The notes below the pieces were generated by a model that was not told where the DNA came from, did not search any database, and worked only from the letters and a program-made list of their open reading frames with translations. Below are positions 15,634 through 24,255 of a DNA stretch of 64,000 bases, one piece after another. The stretch covers positions 62,001 through 126,000 of the forward strand of contig JAEDHK010000004.1 in the NCBI GenBank assembly GCA_016297005.1, given 5' to 3'. The stretch is from Clostridia bacterium (GTDB lineage: Bacteria; Bacillota; Clostridia; Christensenellales; DTU072). How positions within the stretch are numbered: position 1 is the stretch's first letter; each line of letters starts with the position of its first letter. Position numbers and translations under genes: made by a program.

Positions 15634-17577
15634 CTATTTTAAATCGTCAAGCCAGATTTGTTGAGAGGCGTCGCTCGGCATACGCCAGTCTCCGCGGGGA
15701 GATAGCGTAACGGAACCGACTTTCGGACCGTCCGGAAGACAACTCCTTTTGAACTGTTGTTTGAAAAAACGGGTAAAGAAGCGTCCTGCCGCGGAAAGAA
15801 TCTCTTGCCGGTCTACTTCCGGATAAGCGCGCATGGCGTAGGCGGCCGTGCGAGCGGGCTCGAATCCATAACGGAGGGTATAAAACAAGAAAAAATCGTT
15901 CAGATCGTATTTGCCGATCTTTTCTTCCGTTCTTTGCGCGATTGTTCCGTTCTTATTCGGCACAAGTTCCGGCGTAATCGGCGTGTCGCAAATAGAAAAA
16001 AGCACTTCCGCAAGGTCCTTTTGTCCGCAGGTCTCGGCGTAAGCGTGACAAATGTATTTTACGAGCGTTTTGGGAATGGATGCGTTGACGGCGTACATCG
16101 ACATATGGTCGCCGTTATACGTACACCAACCGAGAGCCAGTTCTGAAAGATCCCCCGTGCCGACGACCAGTCCGTTTTTCATATTGGCGACGTCCATCAG
16201 AATATAGGTGCGCATTCTTGCCTGCGCGTTTTCGTACGTCGTATCCCCCTCGCCCTGATAATCGAGGCCATGACCGATATCCTTTAAATGAAGACGGACG
16301 CCTTCGGCAATCGGCACTTCTTGCGATTCATCCGCAATAAGAGCCATCAGTTTATTCGCATTATCATGCGTCAGGTCAGACGTATTTCCTTGATTGGGCA
16401 TCGTATAAGCGACTATTCGGACGCCGGAAACGAGCTTTCTTGCTTCCGCACAGACAAGAAGCGCCAGTGTAGAATCCAGACCGCCTGAAATACCGATGAC
16501 GAGGTTTTTTATCTTCGTCGCCCTGATGCGAGTCGCAAGACCTTGCGCCTGCATATTTAATATCTGCCGACATCTTTCTCCAAGCTCCCGATCGTCTGTG
16601 GGAATAAAGGGGTTGCGCTCGACGCGGTAAGAAACGTCGTCTAATACGTCCGCCAGCTCATAAGCGGACACGTCCGGTTTGCCCACGGTCCGCACCCTGA
16701 TCTTAACTCTTCGATAGCCGCCCAGCATGCTTCCGAAAGTGTTCTGCTTCCGCCTGTCATACGCGATCTTAGAAAGGTCGATCACGGCGGCGTCGACGTA
16801 CGGACGCTCGGGGAAGACGTTATTCGTAAGGAGCGTCCCGCTCTGCGCGATCATCGTATGTCCGGAAAAAACAAGGTCGGTACTGCTCTCGTCGGGACCT
16901 GCCGACGAATAAACGTACGCGCAATAGCAAGAGCCGCTTTGCTGCGTTACAAGCTGTTTTCTGTATTCCCGCTTTCCGATCAGCTCGTCCGACGCCGACA
17001 GATTGACGATAACTGTAGCCCCGGCAAGGCACATATGAGAACTCGGCTTGTCCGGCACCCACAGGTCTTCACATATCTCCGCGCCCAGTACGACTCCGCT
17101 TTCGGTGTCTTCCATAAGGATGTCCGGGCCAAAAGGTATTTCCGTGCCTTTCAGTCTGATCGTACCGCCTGCTATTCCTTTACCGGATGCAAACCACCGC
17201 CCCTCGTAAAACTCGGAATAGTCAGGCACGTACTGCTTGGGGATCAGTGCGCAAACCTTACCTTCGGAAAGGACCGCCGCGCAATTATATAAATTATTTC
17301 CGTATCGTATCGGCACGCCGACCACAGCCGTTTGTCCTTTCGTTTTCGCCGTCGCCCCGGCTATAAAAAACAACCCTTCTTCGGCTTTATTCAACAGTAG
17401 CTCGCTCATAAAAAGATCGGCGCAGGTGTACCCCGTAACGCATAGTTCCGGAAAAACAAGCACGCCGCATTCACTGTGCTTTTTGATCAGTTCGACGATT
17501 CGTTCCGTATTATAATCGACGTCCGCAACCCGTAACGATGGCACCGCCGCCCCCACGTAAATCAGTCTGTTCTTCAT
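15634..17577 (-). CDS. nadE: Glutamine-dependent NAD+ synthase
   Basis: A 647-residue two-domain enzyme. The N-terminal nitrilase domain has the triad Glu44 (FPELC), Lys114 (PKQYVPDY) and Cys169 (GAEICEDLW) and releases ammonia from glutamine. The C-terminal synthetase domain has the ATP-pyrophosphatase P-loop SGGLDS (364-369) and ends with the RSCLPDGPKVGSVTLSPR region typical of the long, glutamine-using NadE. It amidates nicotinic acid adenine dinucleotide to NAD+. The length matches the long form. The ATG at 17577 lies about 24 bases after the terminator of the preceding gene. Confidence 0.95.
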   Translation of the reverse strand: MKNRLIYVGAAVPSLRVADVDYNTERIVELIKKHSECGVLVFPELCVTGYTCADLFMSELLLNKAEEGLFFIAGATAKTKGQTAVVGVPIRYGNNLYNCAAVLSEGKVCALIPKQYVPDYSEFYEGRWFASGKGIAGGTIRLKGTEIPFGPDILMEDTESGVVLGAEICEDLWVPDKPSSHMCLAGATVIVNLSASDELIGKREYRKQLVTQQSGSCYCAYVYSSAGPDESSTDLVFSGHTMIAQSGTLLTNNVFPERPYVDAAVIDLSKIAYDRRKQNTFGSMLGGYRRVKIRVRTVGKPDVSAYELADVLDDVSYRVERNPFIPTDDRELGERCRQILNMQAQGLATRIRATKIKNLVIGISGGLDSTLALLVCAEARKLVSGVRIVAYTMPNQGNTSDLTHDNANKLMALIADESQEVPIAEGVRLHLKDIGHGLDYQGEGDTTYENAQARMRTYILMDVANMKNGLVVGTGDLSELALGWCTYNGDHMSMYAVNASIPKTLVKYICHAYAETCGQKDLAEVLFSICDTPITPELVPNKNGTIAQRTEEKIGKYDLNDFFLFYTLRYGFEPARTAAYAMRAYPEVDRQEILSAAGRFFTRFFKQQFKRSCLPDGPKVGSVTLSPRGDWRMPSDASQQIWLDDLK

Positions 17578-17590
17578 ATTGCACCTTCAT

Positions 17591-17621
17591 AAAAAGAAAA
17601 AGACGCCCTTTGTCAGGCGCC
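17591..17621 (-). terminator. Terminator of the AmaP-like gene
   Basis: On the minus strand GGCGCC (17621-17616) pairs with GGCGTC (17607-17602), one G-U pair included, around an 8-base loop, followed by TTTTTCTTTTT. It separates the AmaP-like gene from nadE. Confidence 0.7.
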
Positions 17622-17664
17622 TTTGTCTGGATGTTCTTATTATAGTCCCGAAAAAAATGCTATG

Positions 17665-18444
17665 TCAATGGTTTTCGGGCGTAATTTCTTGCTTTTTCGT
17701 CCCTTTCGTTTCCGCTTGCGTAACGGAAGAAGCCGTTTCCAACGCCTTTTCCGCAGTCTTTTCTTCCGTTAAATCTTTTTTTTCGCCCGCCGCCGATTCT
17801 CTTTTAACGTCTTCTCCGATTGTCGTTTCGCGCCCGGCTTCCGCTCCTTCTTTGATATCAGAAGCGTATTCTATCTGCTCGTTCTCCCTCTCTTCCTCTT
17901 CGTTTTTCCGTTCTTTGATCTTTTCGATATCGACTTTATATTTCGCCTCGATCTTCTTTACGTGGAAATCGATGGCATAAAACTTAAATCCGAGCGTACC
18001 CAGGAACGCTTCTTCCAGGATAGCGCGGAGCAGTTCTTCCGTGTCCTTTATATCGCGACCCTTAACGGAAATCCAGACTTTCAGCCGGACGCCGTATTCT
18101 CCTGCAAGAACCTTGCATCTGCGATACGTAACCCCCTCGACGCTCCTGACGTTCTCTTTAGCAATCTTTCTCGCTACGGAGACGGAAGACTTTGCCGTGC
18201 CGCCCTTTTCATAGTGCAAAAGAATCTCTCTTATTACGTCGTTGTCAGAATACAAAAATATCATCCCGACGACGGTCGAAGCAAAGAACACTCCGCCCAG
18301 CGCCAGGCAAAGCGTCTTGACGACGCCATTATCAAACTCTTCCGGCGCAATCTTTCCGAAGACGGTCATCAATAAAAACACAACAAAAAATAACGAAATC
18401 AACGCCGAAATCGCAGCAAGAACTCGCATCGTGATCTTTCTCAT
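17665..18444 (-). CDS. amaP: AmaP-like alkaline shock membrane anchor protein with acidic tail
   Basis: A 259-residue protein with two N-terminal membrane spans (about residues 8-29 and 43-65), followed by an Asp23/AmaP-like alpha-beta domain (VARKIAKENVRSVEGVTYRRCKVLAG...GVRLKVWISV). AmaP anchors Asp23-family proteins to the membrane in Gram-positive bacteria. The last 90 or so residues form a Glu/Lys-rich, probably disordered tail, longer than usual. The ATG at 18444 is favoured by AAAGGGG six bases upstream over starts 5 and 12 codons earlier. No asp23 gene is adjacent. Confidence 0.7.
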   Translation of the reverse strand: MRKITMRVLAAISALISLFFVVFLLMTVFGKIAPEEFDNGVVKTLCLALGGVFFASTVVGMIFLYSDNDVIREILLHYEKGGTAKSSVSVARKIAKENVRSVEGVTYRRCKVLAGEYGVRLKVWISVKGRDIKDTEELLRAILEEAFLGTLGFKFYAIDFHVKKIEAKYKVDIEKIKERKNEEEERENEQIEYASDIKEGAEAGRETTIGEDVKRESAAGEKKDLTEEKTAEKALETASSVTQAETKGTKKQEITPENH

Positions 18445-18506
18445 ATACACCCCTTTCATCTTATTATGAACAAGAGGCAATTTTTTATCACGTCAATCTT
18501 TCTTTT

Positions 18507-19013
18507 TTACATATTCTTTATGATTCGTTTTTTATCGTTACCGATATAATAATTTTCTTGAACGGCCGCAAAAGTCGCGACCAGGCACACGACCGACGCG
18601 CTGAAAACGGGATCTATCACAAAAAGCGTCAACGGAAAAATAAAGAGAACGCCCCCGGTTACCTTATTCATAACCGAGTGCACGGCCACAAATTTTTTTT
18701 GCGTAACGTACCCTAAAATCGCATTGATCGACTTTATGTCCGCGATCACGGCGATCCAAGCGTATAGCCATGCCGGAATGGAAAGCGCGGGAAGTAATTT
18801 AATAAGACAAGCGGCCACAAACACAAAATCGGCCGCGGTATCTAATCGGGAGCCAAATTCGCTTTCGGTATGCGTTATCCTTGCCACCGTTCCGTCGATC
18901 ATATCCGTAAATCCCGCACTGAGATAAAAAGCAAAGAACGCCGACGACGGTATCGGACAAAACAACAACCCGACGCTGAAAACGATTCTTAAAGCGGTGA
19001 TCAGATTCGCCAT
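18507..19013 (-). CDS. CDP-alcohol phosphatidyltransferase family membrane enzyme
   Basis: A 168-residue membrane protein with the complete CDP-alcohol phosphotransferase signature: Asp37-x2-Asp40-Gly41-x2-Ala44-Arg45-x8-Gly54-x3-Asp58-x3-Asp62 (FTDMIDGTVARI...). These residues bind two metal ions and the CDP-alcohol. PgsA (phosphatidylglycerophosphate synthase) is one candidate and cardiolipin or other phospholipid synthesis another. At 168 residues it is slightly shorter than typical PgsA. GAGGAG lies 13-15 bases before the ATG. Confidence 0.85.
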   Translation of the reverse strand: MANLITALRIVFSVGLLFCPIPSSAFFAFYLSAGFTDMIDGTVARITHTESEFGSRLDTAADFVFVAACLIKLLPALSIPAWLYAWIAVIADIKSINAILGYVTQKKFVAVHSVMNKVTGGVLFIFPLTLFVIDPVFSASVVCLVATFAAVQENYYIGNDKKRIIKNM

Positions 19014-19120
19014 GTCTTTATTAACATTCTCCTCTATGCACAGTTCAGACTAAAAGCGCAAACTTCATCGCCGAAAACAACTTCGTTTCTTCCGAAAATT
19101 CCACTCGCCCTTCGTCGAAC

Positions 19121-20482
19121 TCAGTCGTCAAAACGGCGTTTGAGAACAACGAGCGTCTCCACGTGCTTGGTCTGTGGAAACATATCGTATAGCGTAACTT
19201 TTTCGATATCGTATTTTTCGGAAAGGAGTTTAACGTCGCGAGTGAGCGTGGCCGGATTACAACTGATATAAAACAGTCTGACCGGACAGTCGAGACCGTT
19301 TAAGGCGGCGGCAACTTCGGAAGAAATGCCCTTTCGAGGAGGATCAAGAATAATATAAATTTGATCTTTGACGTTAATATCTGTTAAAAGCTTCGGCAAA
19401 AGAACGGCGGCGTCGCCATTAACGTTGGTAACAAGGTCTTTCAAACCGTTTTGTTCTGCCAGAACATCGCCGTCGACGGTCGCCTCGGGCACGATCTCTA
19501 TATTATATACGCGTGCGCCGCGCTTAGCGAGGGTAGCTCCGATAATGCCTACGCCGGCATAGGCGTCGATCACAGTGCTATCGTCCGGAATCTGCGCCGC
19601 CACGGCGGTATAAATAAGATCGCGTACGTCGTTGTTAAGTTGCAAAAAGGAAAACGGGTTCAGCGACGCTTTCACTCCCAAAACGTCGATAATAAAAGGC
19701 GACTCTTTGACGGGGACGACGGTCCGACCCATGATCACGTTGTTGTGCTCTTCTTTGGGAGAATAATATAAAGAAAAATCCTCGCCGATCTTCTCTTGCA
19801 GCATAACGATAAGATCGGACGCGTGCGGGAGGCGACAATTGTTCGTGACGACAACGATACAGTATTTGTTGTCTATAAAACGTGCGACCAGGTGCCTCAA
19901 CACGCCCGTACGGGATCCTTCATCGTACGGTTTAACATTATACTTCTCTGCATATTCCAAAAAAACGGTAATTAATTTTTCTACCCATTCGCCGTGCAAA
20001 AAGCATTTGGTAATGGATACGATCTTATGGCTGTTTTCCCGGAAGAATCCGACGGCCGTTTTACCGTTAACCGAACCGAACGGGAGTTGAATTTTATTGC
20101 GATATGCAAGTTGCCTGGGAGAAGGCACAACCTCGTCCACCGTTATGTCCATGCCGGCGTTCTTACGAAAAAGCGTCTCCACGTTCTCTTTTTTGATGCG
20201 AAGTTGCTCCTGATAAGATATATGCAAAAGGTCGCAACCGCCGCACCGAGGAAAACGGTTACAGTCGTACGTTACGCGTTCTTTCGACGAGCGTAACACC
20301 TCTTTCAGCGCGCAAAAAACAAGATTCTTTTTGACGTACGTTACTTTGGCTCGCACTTGTTCGCCCTTCATGGCAAACGGGACGAATATGACGTAATTAT
20401 CTGCGTGGGCGACGCCTTCGCCGTCCATTCCGTAACCGTTTATCGTTAATACCAAAACGTCGTCTTGCTTTAATTTTTCCAT
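19121..20482 (-). CDS. rlmD: 23S rRNA (uracil-5-)-methyltransferase, RlmD/RumA family
   Basis: A 453-residue enzyme with an N-terminal TRAM RNA-binding domain (residues 1-60), a [4Fe-4S] site formed by Cys74, Cys80, Cys83 (CNRFPRCGGC) and Cys160, and a C-terminal SAM-dependent methyltransferase domain with DAYAGVGIIG (307-316), DPPRKG (380-385) and the catalytic Cys408 in YISCNP. Members put a methyl group on uracil in 23S rRNA (RlmD at U1939, RlmCD at U747 and U1939 in Gram-positives) or on tRNA U54. The exact target cannot be told. A terminator lies between it and the kinase gene upstream, so it has its own promoter, which I could not place. Confidence 0.93.
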   Translation of the reverse strand: MEKLKQDDVLVLTINGYGMDGEGVAHADNYVIFVPFAMKGEQVRAKVTYVKKNLVFCALKEVLRSSKERVTYDCNRFPRCGGCDLLHISYQEQLRIKKENVETLFRKNAGMDITVDEVVPSPRQLAYRNKIQLPFGSVNGKTAVGFFRENSHKIVSITKCFLHGEWVEKLITVFLEYAEKYNVKPYDEGSRTGVLRHLVARFIDNKYCIVVVTNNCRLPHASDLIVMLQEKIGEDFSLYYSPKEEHNNVIMGRTVVPVKESPFIIDVLGVKASLNPFSFLQLNNDVRDLIYTAVAAQIPDDSTVIDAYAGVGIIGATLAKRGARVYNIEIVPEATVDGDVLAEQNGLKDLVTNVNGDAAVLLPKLLTDINVKDQIYIILDPPRKGISSEVAAALNGLDCPVRLFYISCNPATLTRDVKLLSEKYDIEKVTLYDMFPQTKHVETLVVLKRRFDD

Positions 20483-20510
20483 ATTACGCTCGCTTCTTGT
20501 TGTTACCGTA

Positions 20511-20536
20511 TAAAAAATATTGCCCCGAGAGGCAAT
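20511..20536 (-). terminator. Terminator of the lipoprotein-kinase operon
   Basis: On the minus strand ATTGCC (20536-20531) and GGCAAT (20524-20519) with a 6-base loop are followed by ATTTTTTA. It starts 3 bases after the kinase stop codon. Confidence 0.88.
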
Positions 20537-20539
20537 ACC

Positions 20540-21367
20540 TTATTTCACGAAGATTTTCGTACAAGGGACCAACCCTTCTAATATTTCGTGGATTTTGTAC
20601 TGACTGTTGGCTATGAATACCGTCGTTCCGTTCTTCAGCGGCTCTTTGATGTATTTTAATTTGGCTCTTGCGCCGTGCGCGCCCGACCGACTGGCTCCGT
20701 CACAAAAAGTACGATAATACTCCACCGCTTCCAACAACTCAGGAATATCTTTGCCGCATATCTCTTTGATAAGCGTACTCTTATCGTCCTTATCCTTATA
20801 AATACCGTCTACGCCCGTCATAATAAGAAGGTTTTTCGGCTTCACGAGACAGGCGATCTGACTTGCCGTTTCGTCGTTATCGACGCATTCGACGGCCGAT
20901 CCGCGAGAAGCAAGTAAGGAGCGGATTTCTAACTTCCGCACTTCTTCGTCGCTGACGGGGTCGTTATAGTTGACGATGGGAACGGCTCCTTGCGCCGGAC
21001 AACGGAGAAGAACCTCTTTTAAGTGATTCTTCTTCGCTACGTCGTTAAAATGCTGATGTTCTACAAGAATCTGACGCAAGCTGTACCGACTATCCGAAAA
21101 CTGACGATACTGCGTCATAAGAATGCTTTGCCCTTGCGCCGCATAGTCGGCTTTAACCTCTTCCTCATTGCCGGAAAGCTCTTTGCCGGTTCTTTTGATA
21201 TAGTCCAACCGCCCGATCTCAGCCGCGCCACTCGTGACCCAGATCATTCCGGGACGGAGAGAACGACTGATACGCGCGATGATATTATAGTCGATATCGT
21301 CGTGATCCCTGTTGATCAGAGCCATGCTGCCCACTTTACCGACCAGTTCGATATCAAACGTCGTCAT
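20540..21367 (-). CDS. Amino acid kinase-family protein, glutamate-5-kinase-like, no PUA domain
   Basis: A 275-residue member of the amino acid kinase fold. GKVGS (10-14) is the phosphate-binding start, TSGAAEIG (45-52) and AAQGQSILMTQY (76-87) resemble the glutamate and ATP loops of glutamate 5-kinase, and DNDETA (163-168) and GVDGIYK (185-191) match its C-terminal half. No PUA domain and no proA neighbour are present. The first loop has TSGAAE where ProB has SSGA(I/V). It may phosphorylate glutamate or another small acid; uridylate or carbamate kinases are less likely. Its ATG overlaps the stop of the lipoprotein gene by one base (TAATG), so translation is coupled. Confidence 0.7.
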   Translation of the reverse strand: MTTFDIELVGKVGSMALINRDHDDIDYNIIARISRSLRPGMIWVTSGAAEIGRLDYIKRTGKELSGNEEEVKADYAAQGQSILMTQYRQFSDSRYSLRQILVEHQHFNDVAKKNHLKEVLLRCPAQGAVPIVNYNDPVSDEEVRKLEIRSLLASRGSAVECVDNDETASQIACLVKPKNLLIMTGVDGIYKDKDDKSTLIKEICGKDIPELLEAVEYYRTFCDGASRSGAHGARAKLKYIKEPLKNGTTVFIANSQYKIHEILEGLVPCTKIFVK

Positions 21368-24111
21368 TATCTTTTACTTTCCTTTTCGATATCCTTAATC
21401 AGGCTCTTATAGTTTTTATCGTTCTTTACCGTTGCGGAATTGATGGTCTCTTCTTCGAAAGAAGCCTGCCAGGCCGAGTACTCGGAAGAGATCTTCGCCT
21501 CCTCCAAACCTTCTCTGATCTTAGCGGCTTGCGTGTCTCCGGCAAGGTTATAAGCCATGTCCATCGGAAGAGCGTAGCACTTTTCTCCGTCGATATTGAT
21601 CTCCATCAGTTTGACGCGATAGTAAGGAGCGAACGTGACCATCATGTAGTGCAATCCATAATAGGTCATGCCTTCGCCGAATACGTTTGCGACAGCCTCG
21701 TTGGGATTAACCCCACCCGCAAGCAAATTATAATAAATCTCTCTTGCGCCGTTCGGGAAGTCGGCCATGGCCCAACTGTCCTTTACGTCTCCCGAGGTGA
21801 TCAGATAGCCGGGTTCATTCAACTTGCCGCTGTCATCGTTATACATAGCCATATATTTTTTGAAGACTTCAAGGATCTCGTCGTGGTTTTTACCGTTGAT
21901 CGCATTTTTAATTTCATCAATGATCGTGCGAACAAACTTTTTCTCCTTGCCGTATAACTGATCGATCTCGGTAACCTCTTCTTGAAGAGTACCGTCTTCG
22001 GTTATCTGCGCACGGGTTTCAAGTTGATCAACGAGTTTATTCAATAGTTCGACTTGCTTTTCTTCGCTGAGATCGCTGTATCCGGCAACGGAAACCAACT
22101 TGCCGTTGTCAATCTTGACGGCGTTATTGATATCTTCGTCATTACCGAAGCTGAAAAGCAGCGCTCCGACGAAGAAAGCGTTAATGGTATAAGTACCGTC
22201 GCCGTTCTCGTAAATATACTTCATAGTATATTTTCCGTCCGTCGTCTTCGTAACGTAGGTGCTGTTATAGTTGGAAACGGTCTTGTCAGGGTTGAATGTG
22301 AAGAGAGCTTTGTAAGACTTATCGTTAGGATCGATCTCATAAGTCAACTCGGAAAGCGCCTTCATCGGCACGTAATAAACGCCGTCGATGGAAGTCGTGT
22401 TGGAGAAAAATTTATCGATCTGATCGGCATAGCTGAGCGAATCGTATTTCGCCTTATCCTGGCTGACTTTGGCAACGTAAGATAACAAAACCTCGTTATC
22501 GGATACTTTTTTAGCAGGATCGTTCTTGACGGCAAGGCCGATCTCGTATTTCACGGCGTCGAGAGAAACGCTCCTGAATTGTTCGTTATAGTAGTCGTAA
22601 ATGCCGCTGTAATACTTATAGCTGGCGTATTCCGCGCTGTTTTTATCGGCGGGTTCGCTTTCCACAAAGCCGATACCGGCCGAGGAAAGGGTGTTACGAA
22701 GTTGGCGATATCCGTCCTTGACGTTCTTATCGTCGCCGGAATAGGTCATGGTAAAAGGCGCGGTATACAAAGAAGCAAGACCTTTATAAAGTTCTTTCTT
22801 CTTGTCATCCAACGCGGCGTAATTATCGTTATTTTCGGTAACGAGTTCTTTCTTCTCGCTGTCGTAGTTCCCTTCTTTCGCGATATATGTGTAAAACTCG
22901 TTCCAGGTATCTTTGATCGCATAGCGGACTTCTTTTTTCTCGAGATAATCTATCTCTTCGGCCTTTTCTTCCAACGCGTTACGCGGGAATGCCACTTTAT
23001 ATTCAACGGCGTCGGACGTAAACGTTTTGCTGGTGTAGCCGCTGTCGTTGTCCTCCGTTTTTTCCGCATAGACTCTGCCCGAATAAGAAACGGTCACGCT
23101 TCTGGTGCGAATGTATTTACCGGCGAAATCGGCGTCGGTCACGCGGGCAATGGATAAAGAGGCTTCCGAAGCCGGACGCGGGACGTACACGACGTCTCCG
23201 CCGTTTTTCTTTGTCATTTCGATTGCGGCGTATACTTCGTTATAGTCGAGCTCGGACGAGGCGGGCGCGTCGGTCGCGCTATCGTCGGAATCAACCTTGC
23301 CGGTCAGTACGACGCCCTTGTCGCCGACGTACAGTCCGCTGACGTACTTCTCGCCGTCTTCATCGTAAACGACGACTTTTCCCTTTTCTTCAGCGGCGTT
23401 TTTAAAGGCTTCTGTTGCTTCTTCTCCCTCTTCGAGGTCTACGTTCTTAACCAAATAGACGTCGCTGACGAAATAGCCTTGTTCATAATATTCGGAAATC
23501 TTGTTGTCGGCGGCGCTGATGCGATCGTTACGAACGCCGTCTTCCTTGCTTTCGACGTATCCGTCGAGCATGGTCTGCAAAGTTGAATTTACGGAACCCA
23601 CCGCGCTGTACCACTCCGACATGGTCAGAACGCCCTCTACGCTGAGCTTATTGCCGTAAACGGCTTTGTAGTCGTCCGGACGACAGAACATATACATGGA
23701 TTGAAGACGTTCGGTGGAGCTGTTATTCAAAAGATATTCGATCGCGCGAAGAACGTAATAGTTGTTCGCAACCAAAGAATCGAGCGTATCGCCGAGAACG
23801 GTTTTGAAATCATAGTTATAGGTCATCGAATATTGCTCGTAAAGAGAAGCCATGCTGTTAATGGAATAATTTGTGGAAGAAAGCAATTCTCTACGATTGA
23901 TCTCGCCGCCGACGGAAAAATCGGTAATGCCGATCTTCGCTAACATTTCTGCGGCCTCTTGACTGGTAACGTTTACCTCGTAAGATACGGTCGCCATAAC
24001 GCGACCGGCCTGACGATCGCTGTTCAATTTGACGAGGGTACACCCGGACAAAGCGATCGAACCGATCATGACAACAAGCAATAAAAGTACGATTAAGCCT
24101 TTCTTTTTCAT
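21367..24111 (-). CDS. Large lipoprotein downstream of mfd, possible PrsA/SurA-like foldase
   Basis: A 914-residue protein with a lipoprotein signal (lipobox ALSGC, Cys24). After it, RVMATVSYEVNVTSQEA resembles the start of SurA/PrsA chaperone domains (the usual VATVNGxxIT pattern). The middle is Lys/Glu/Tyr-rich with repeated helical segments and an acidic VDSDDSATDAPASS linker. In many Bacillota a PrsA-like peptidyl-prolyl isomerase follows mfd, which supports but does not prove an extracytoplasmic folding role. I do not see a clear parvulin domain, and the protein is two to three times longer than PrsA. It has its own promoter and is coupled to the downstream kinase gene. Confidence 0.6.
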   Translation of the reverse strand: MKKKGLIVLLLLVVMIGSIALSGCTLVKLNSDRQAGRVMATVSYEVNVTSQEAAEMLAKIGITDFSVGGEINRRELLSSTNYSINSMASLYEQYSMTYNYDFKTVLGDTLDSLVANNYYVLRAIEYLLNNSSTERLQSMYMFCRPDDYKAVYGNKLSVEGVLTMSEWYSAVGSVNSTLQTMLDGYVESKEDGVRNDRISAADNKISEYYEQGYFVSDVYLVKNVDLEEGEEATEAFKNAAEEKGKVVVYDEDGEKYVSGLYVGDKGVVLTGKVDSDDSATDAPASSELDYNEVYAAIEMTKKNGGDVVYVPRPASEASLSIARVTDADFAGKYIRTRSVTVSYSGRVYAEKTEDNDSGYTSKTFTSDAVEYKVAFPRNALEEKAEEIDYLEKKEVRYAIKDTWNEFYTYIAKEGNYDSEKKELVTENNDNYAALDDKKKELYKGLASLYTAPFTMTYSGDDKNVKDGYRQLRNTLSSAGIGFVESEPADKNSAEYASYKYYSGIYDYYNEQFRSVSLDAVKYEIGLAVKNDPAKKVSDNEVLLSYVAKVSQDKAKYDSLSYADQIDKFFSNTTSIDGVYYVPMKALSELTYEIDPNDKSYKALFTFNPDKTVSNYNSTYVTKTTDGKYTMKYIYENGDGTYTINAFFVGALLFSFGNDEDINNAVKIDNGKLVSVAGYSDLSEEKQVELLNKLVDQLETRAQITEDGTLQEEVTEIDQLYGKEKKFVRTIIDEIKNAINGKNHDEILEVFKKYMAMYNDDSGKLNEPGYLITSGDVKDSWAMADFPNGAREIYYNLLAGGVNPNEAVANVFGEGMTYYGLHYMMVTFAPYYRVKLMEINIDGEKCYALPMDMAYNLAGDTQAAKIREGLEEAKISSEYSAWQASFEEETINSATVKNDKNYKSLIKDIEKESKR

Positions 24112-24181
24112 AAATGATTATCTCCTTACGGAACGGTAATTATTTTCACGACACGTCTTTTTGCGGACAATATCTCATAAG

Positions 24182-24210
24182 AGTATACATCTTTCCGTCC
24201 TCGAAATCAA
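24182..24210 (-). promoter_or_regulatory. Promoter of the lipoprotein-kinase operon
   Basis: TTGATT (24210-24205), 17 bases, TATACT (24187-24182) on the minus strand; AAGGAG precedes the lipoprotein ATG at 24111. Confidence 0.8.
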
Positions 24211-24227
24211 GCGTTTATAGAAAATTA

Positions 24228-24248
24228 AGATAATATATATTATTATCT
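24228..24248 (-). terminator. Weak AT-rich hairpin after mfd
   Basis: AGATAATA and TATTATCT form an 8-pair all-AT-rich stem about 8 bases after the mfd stop, followed on the minus strand by TTAATTTTCTA. It could act as a weak terminator. Confidence 0.4.
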
Positions 24249-24255
24249 ACATCTT

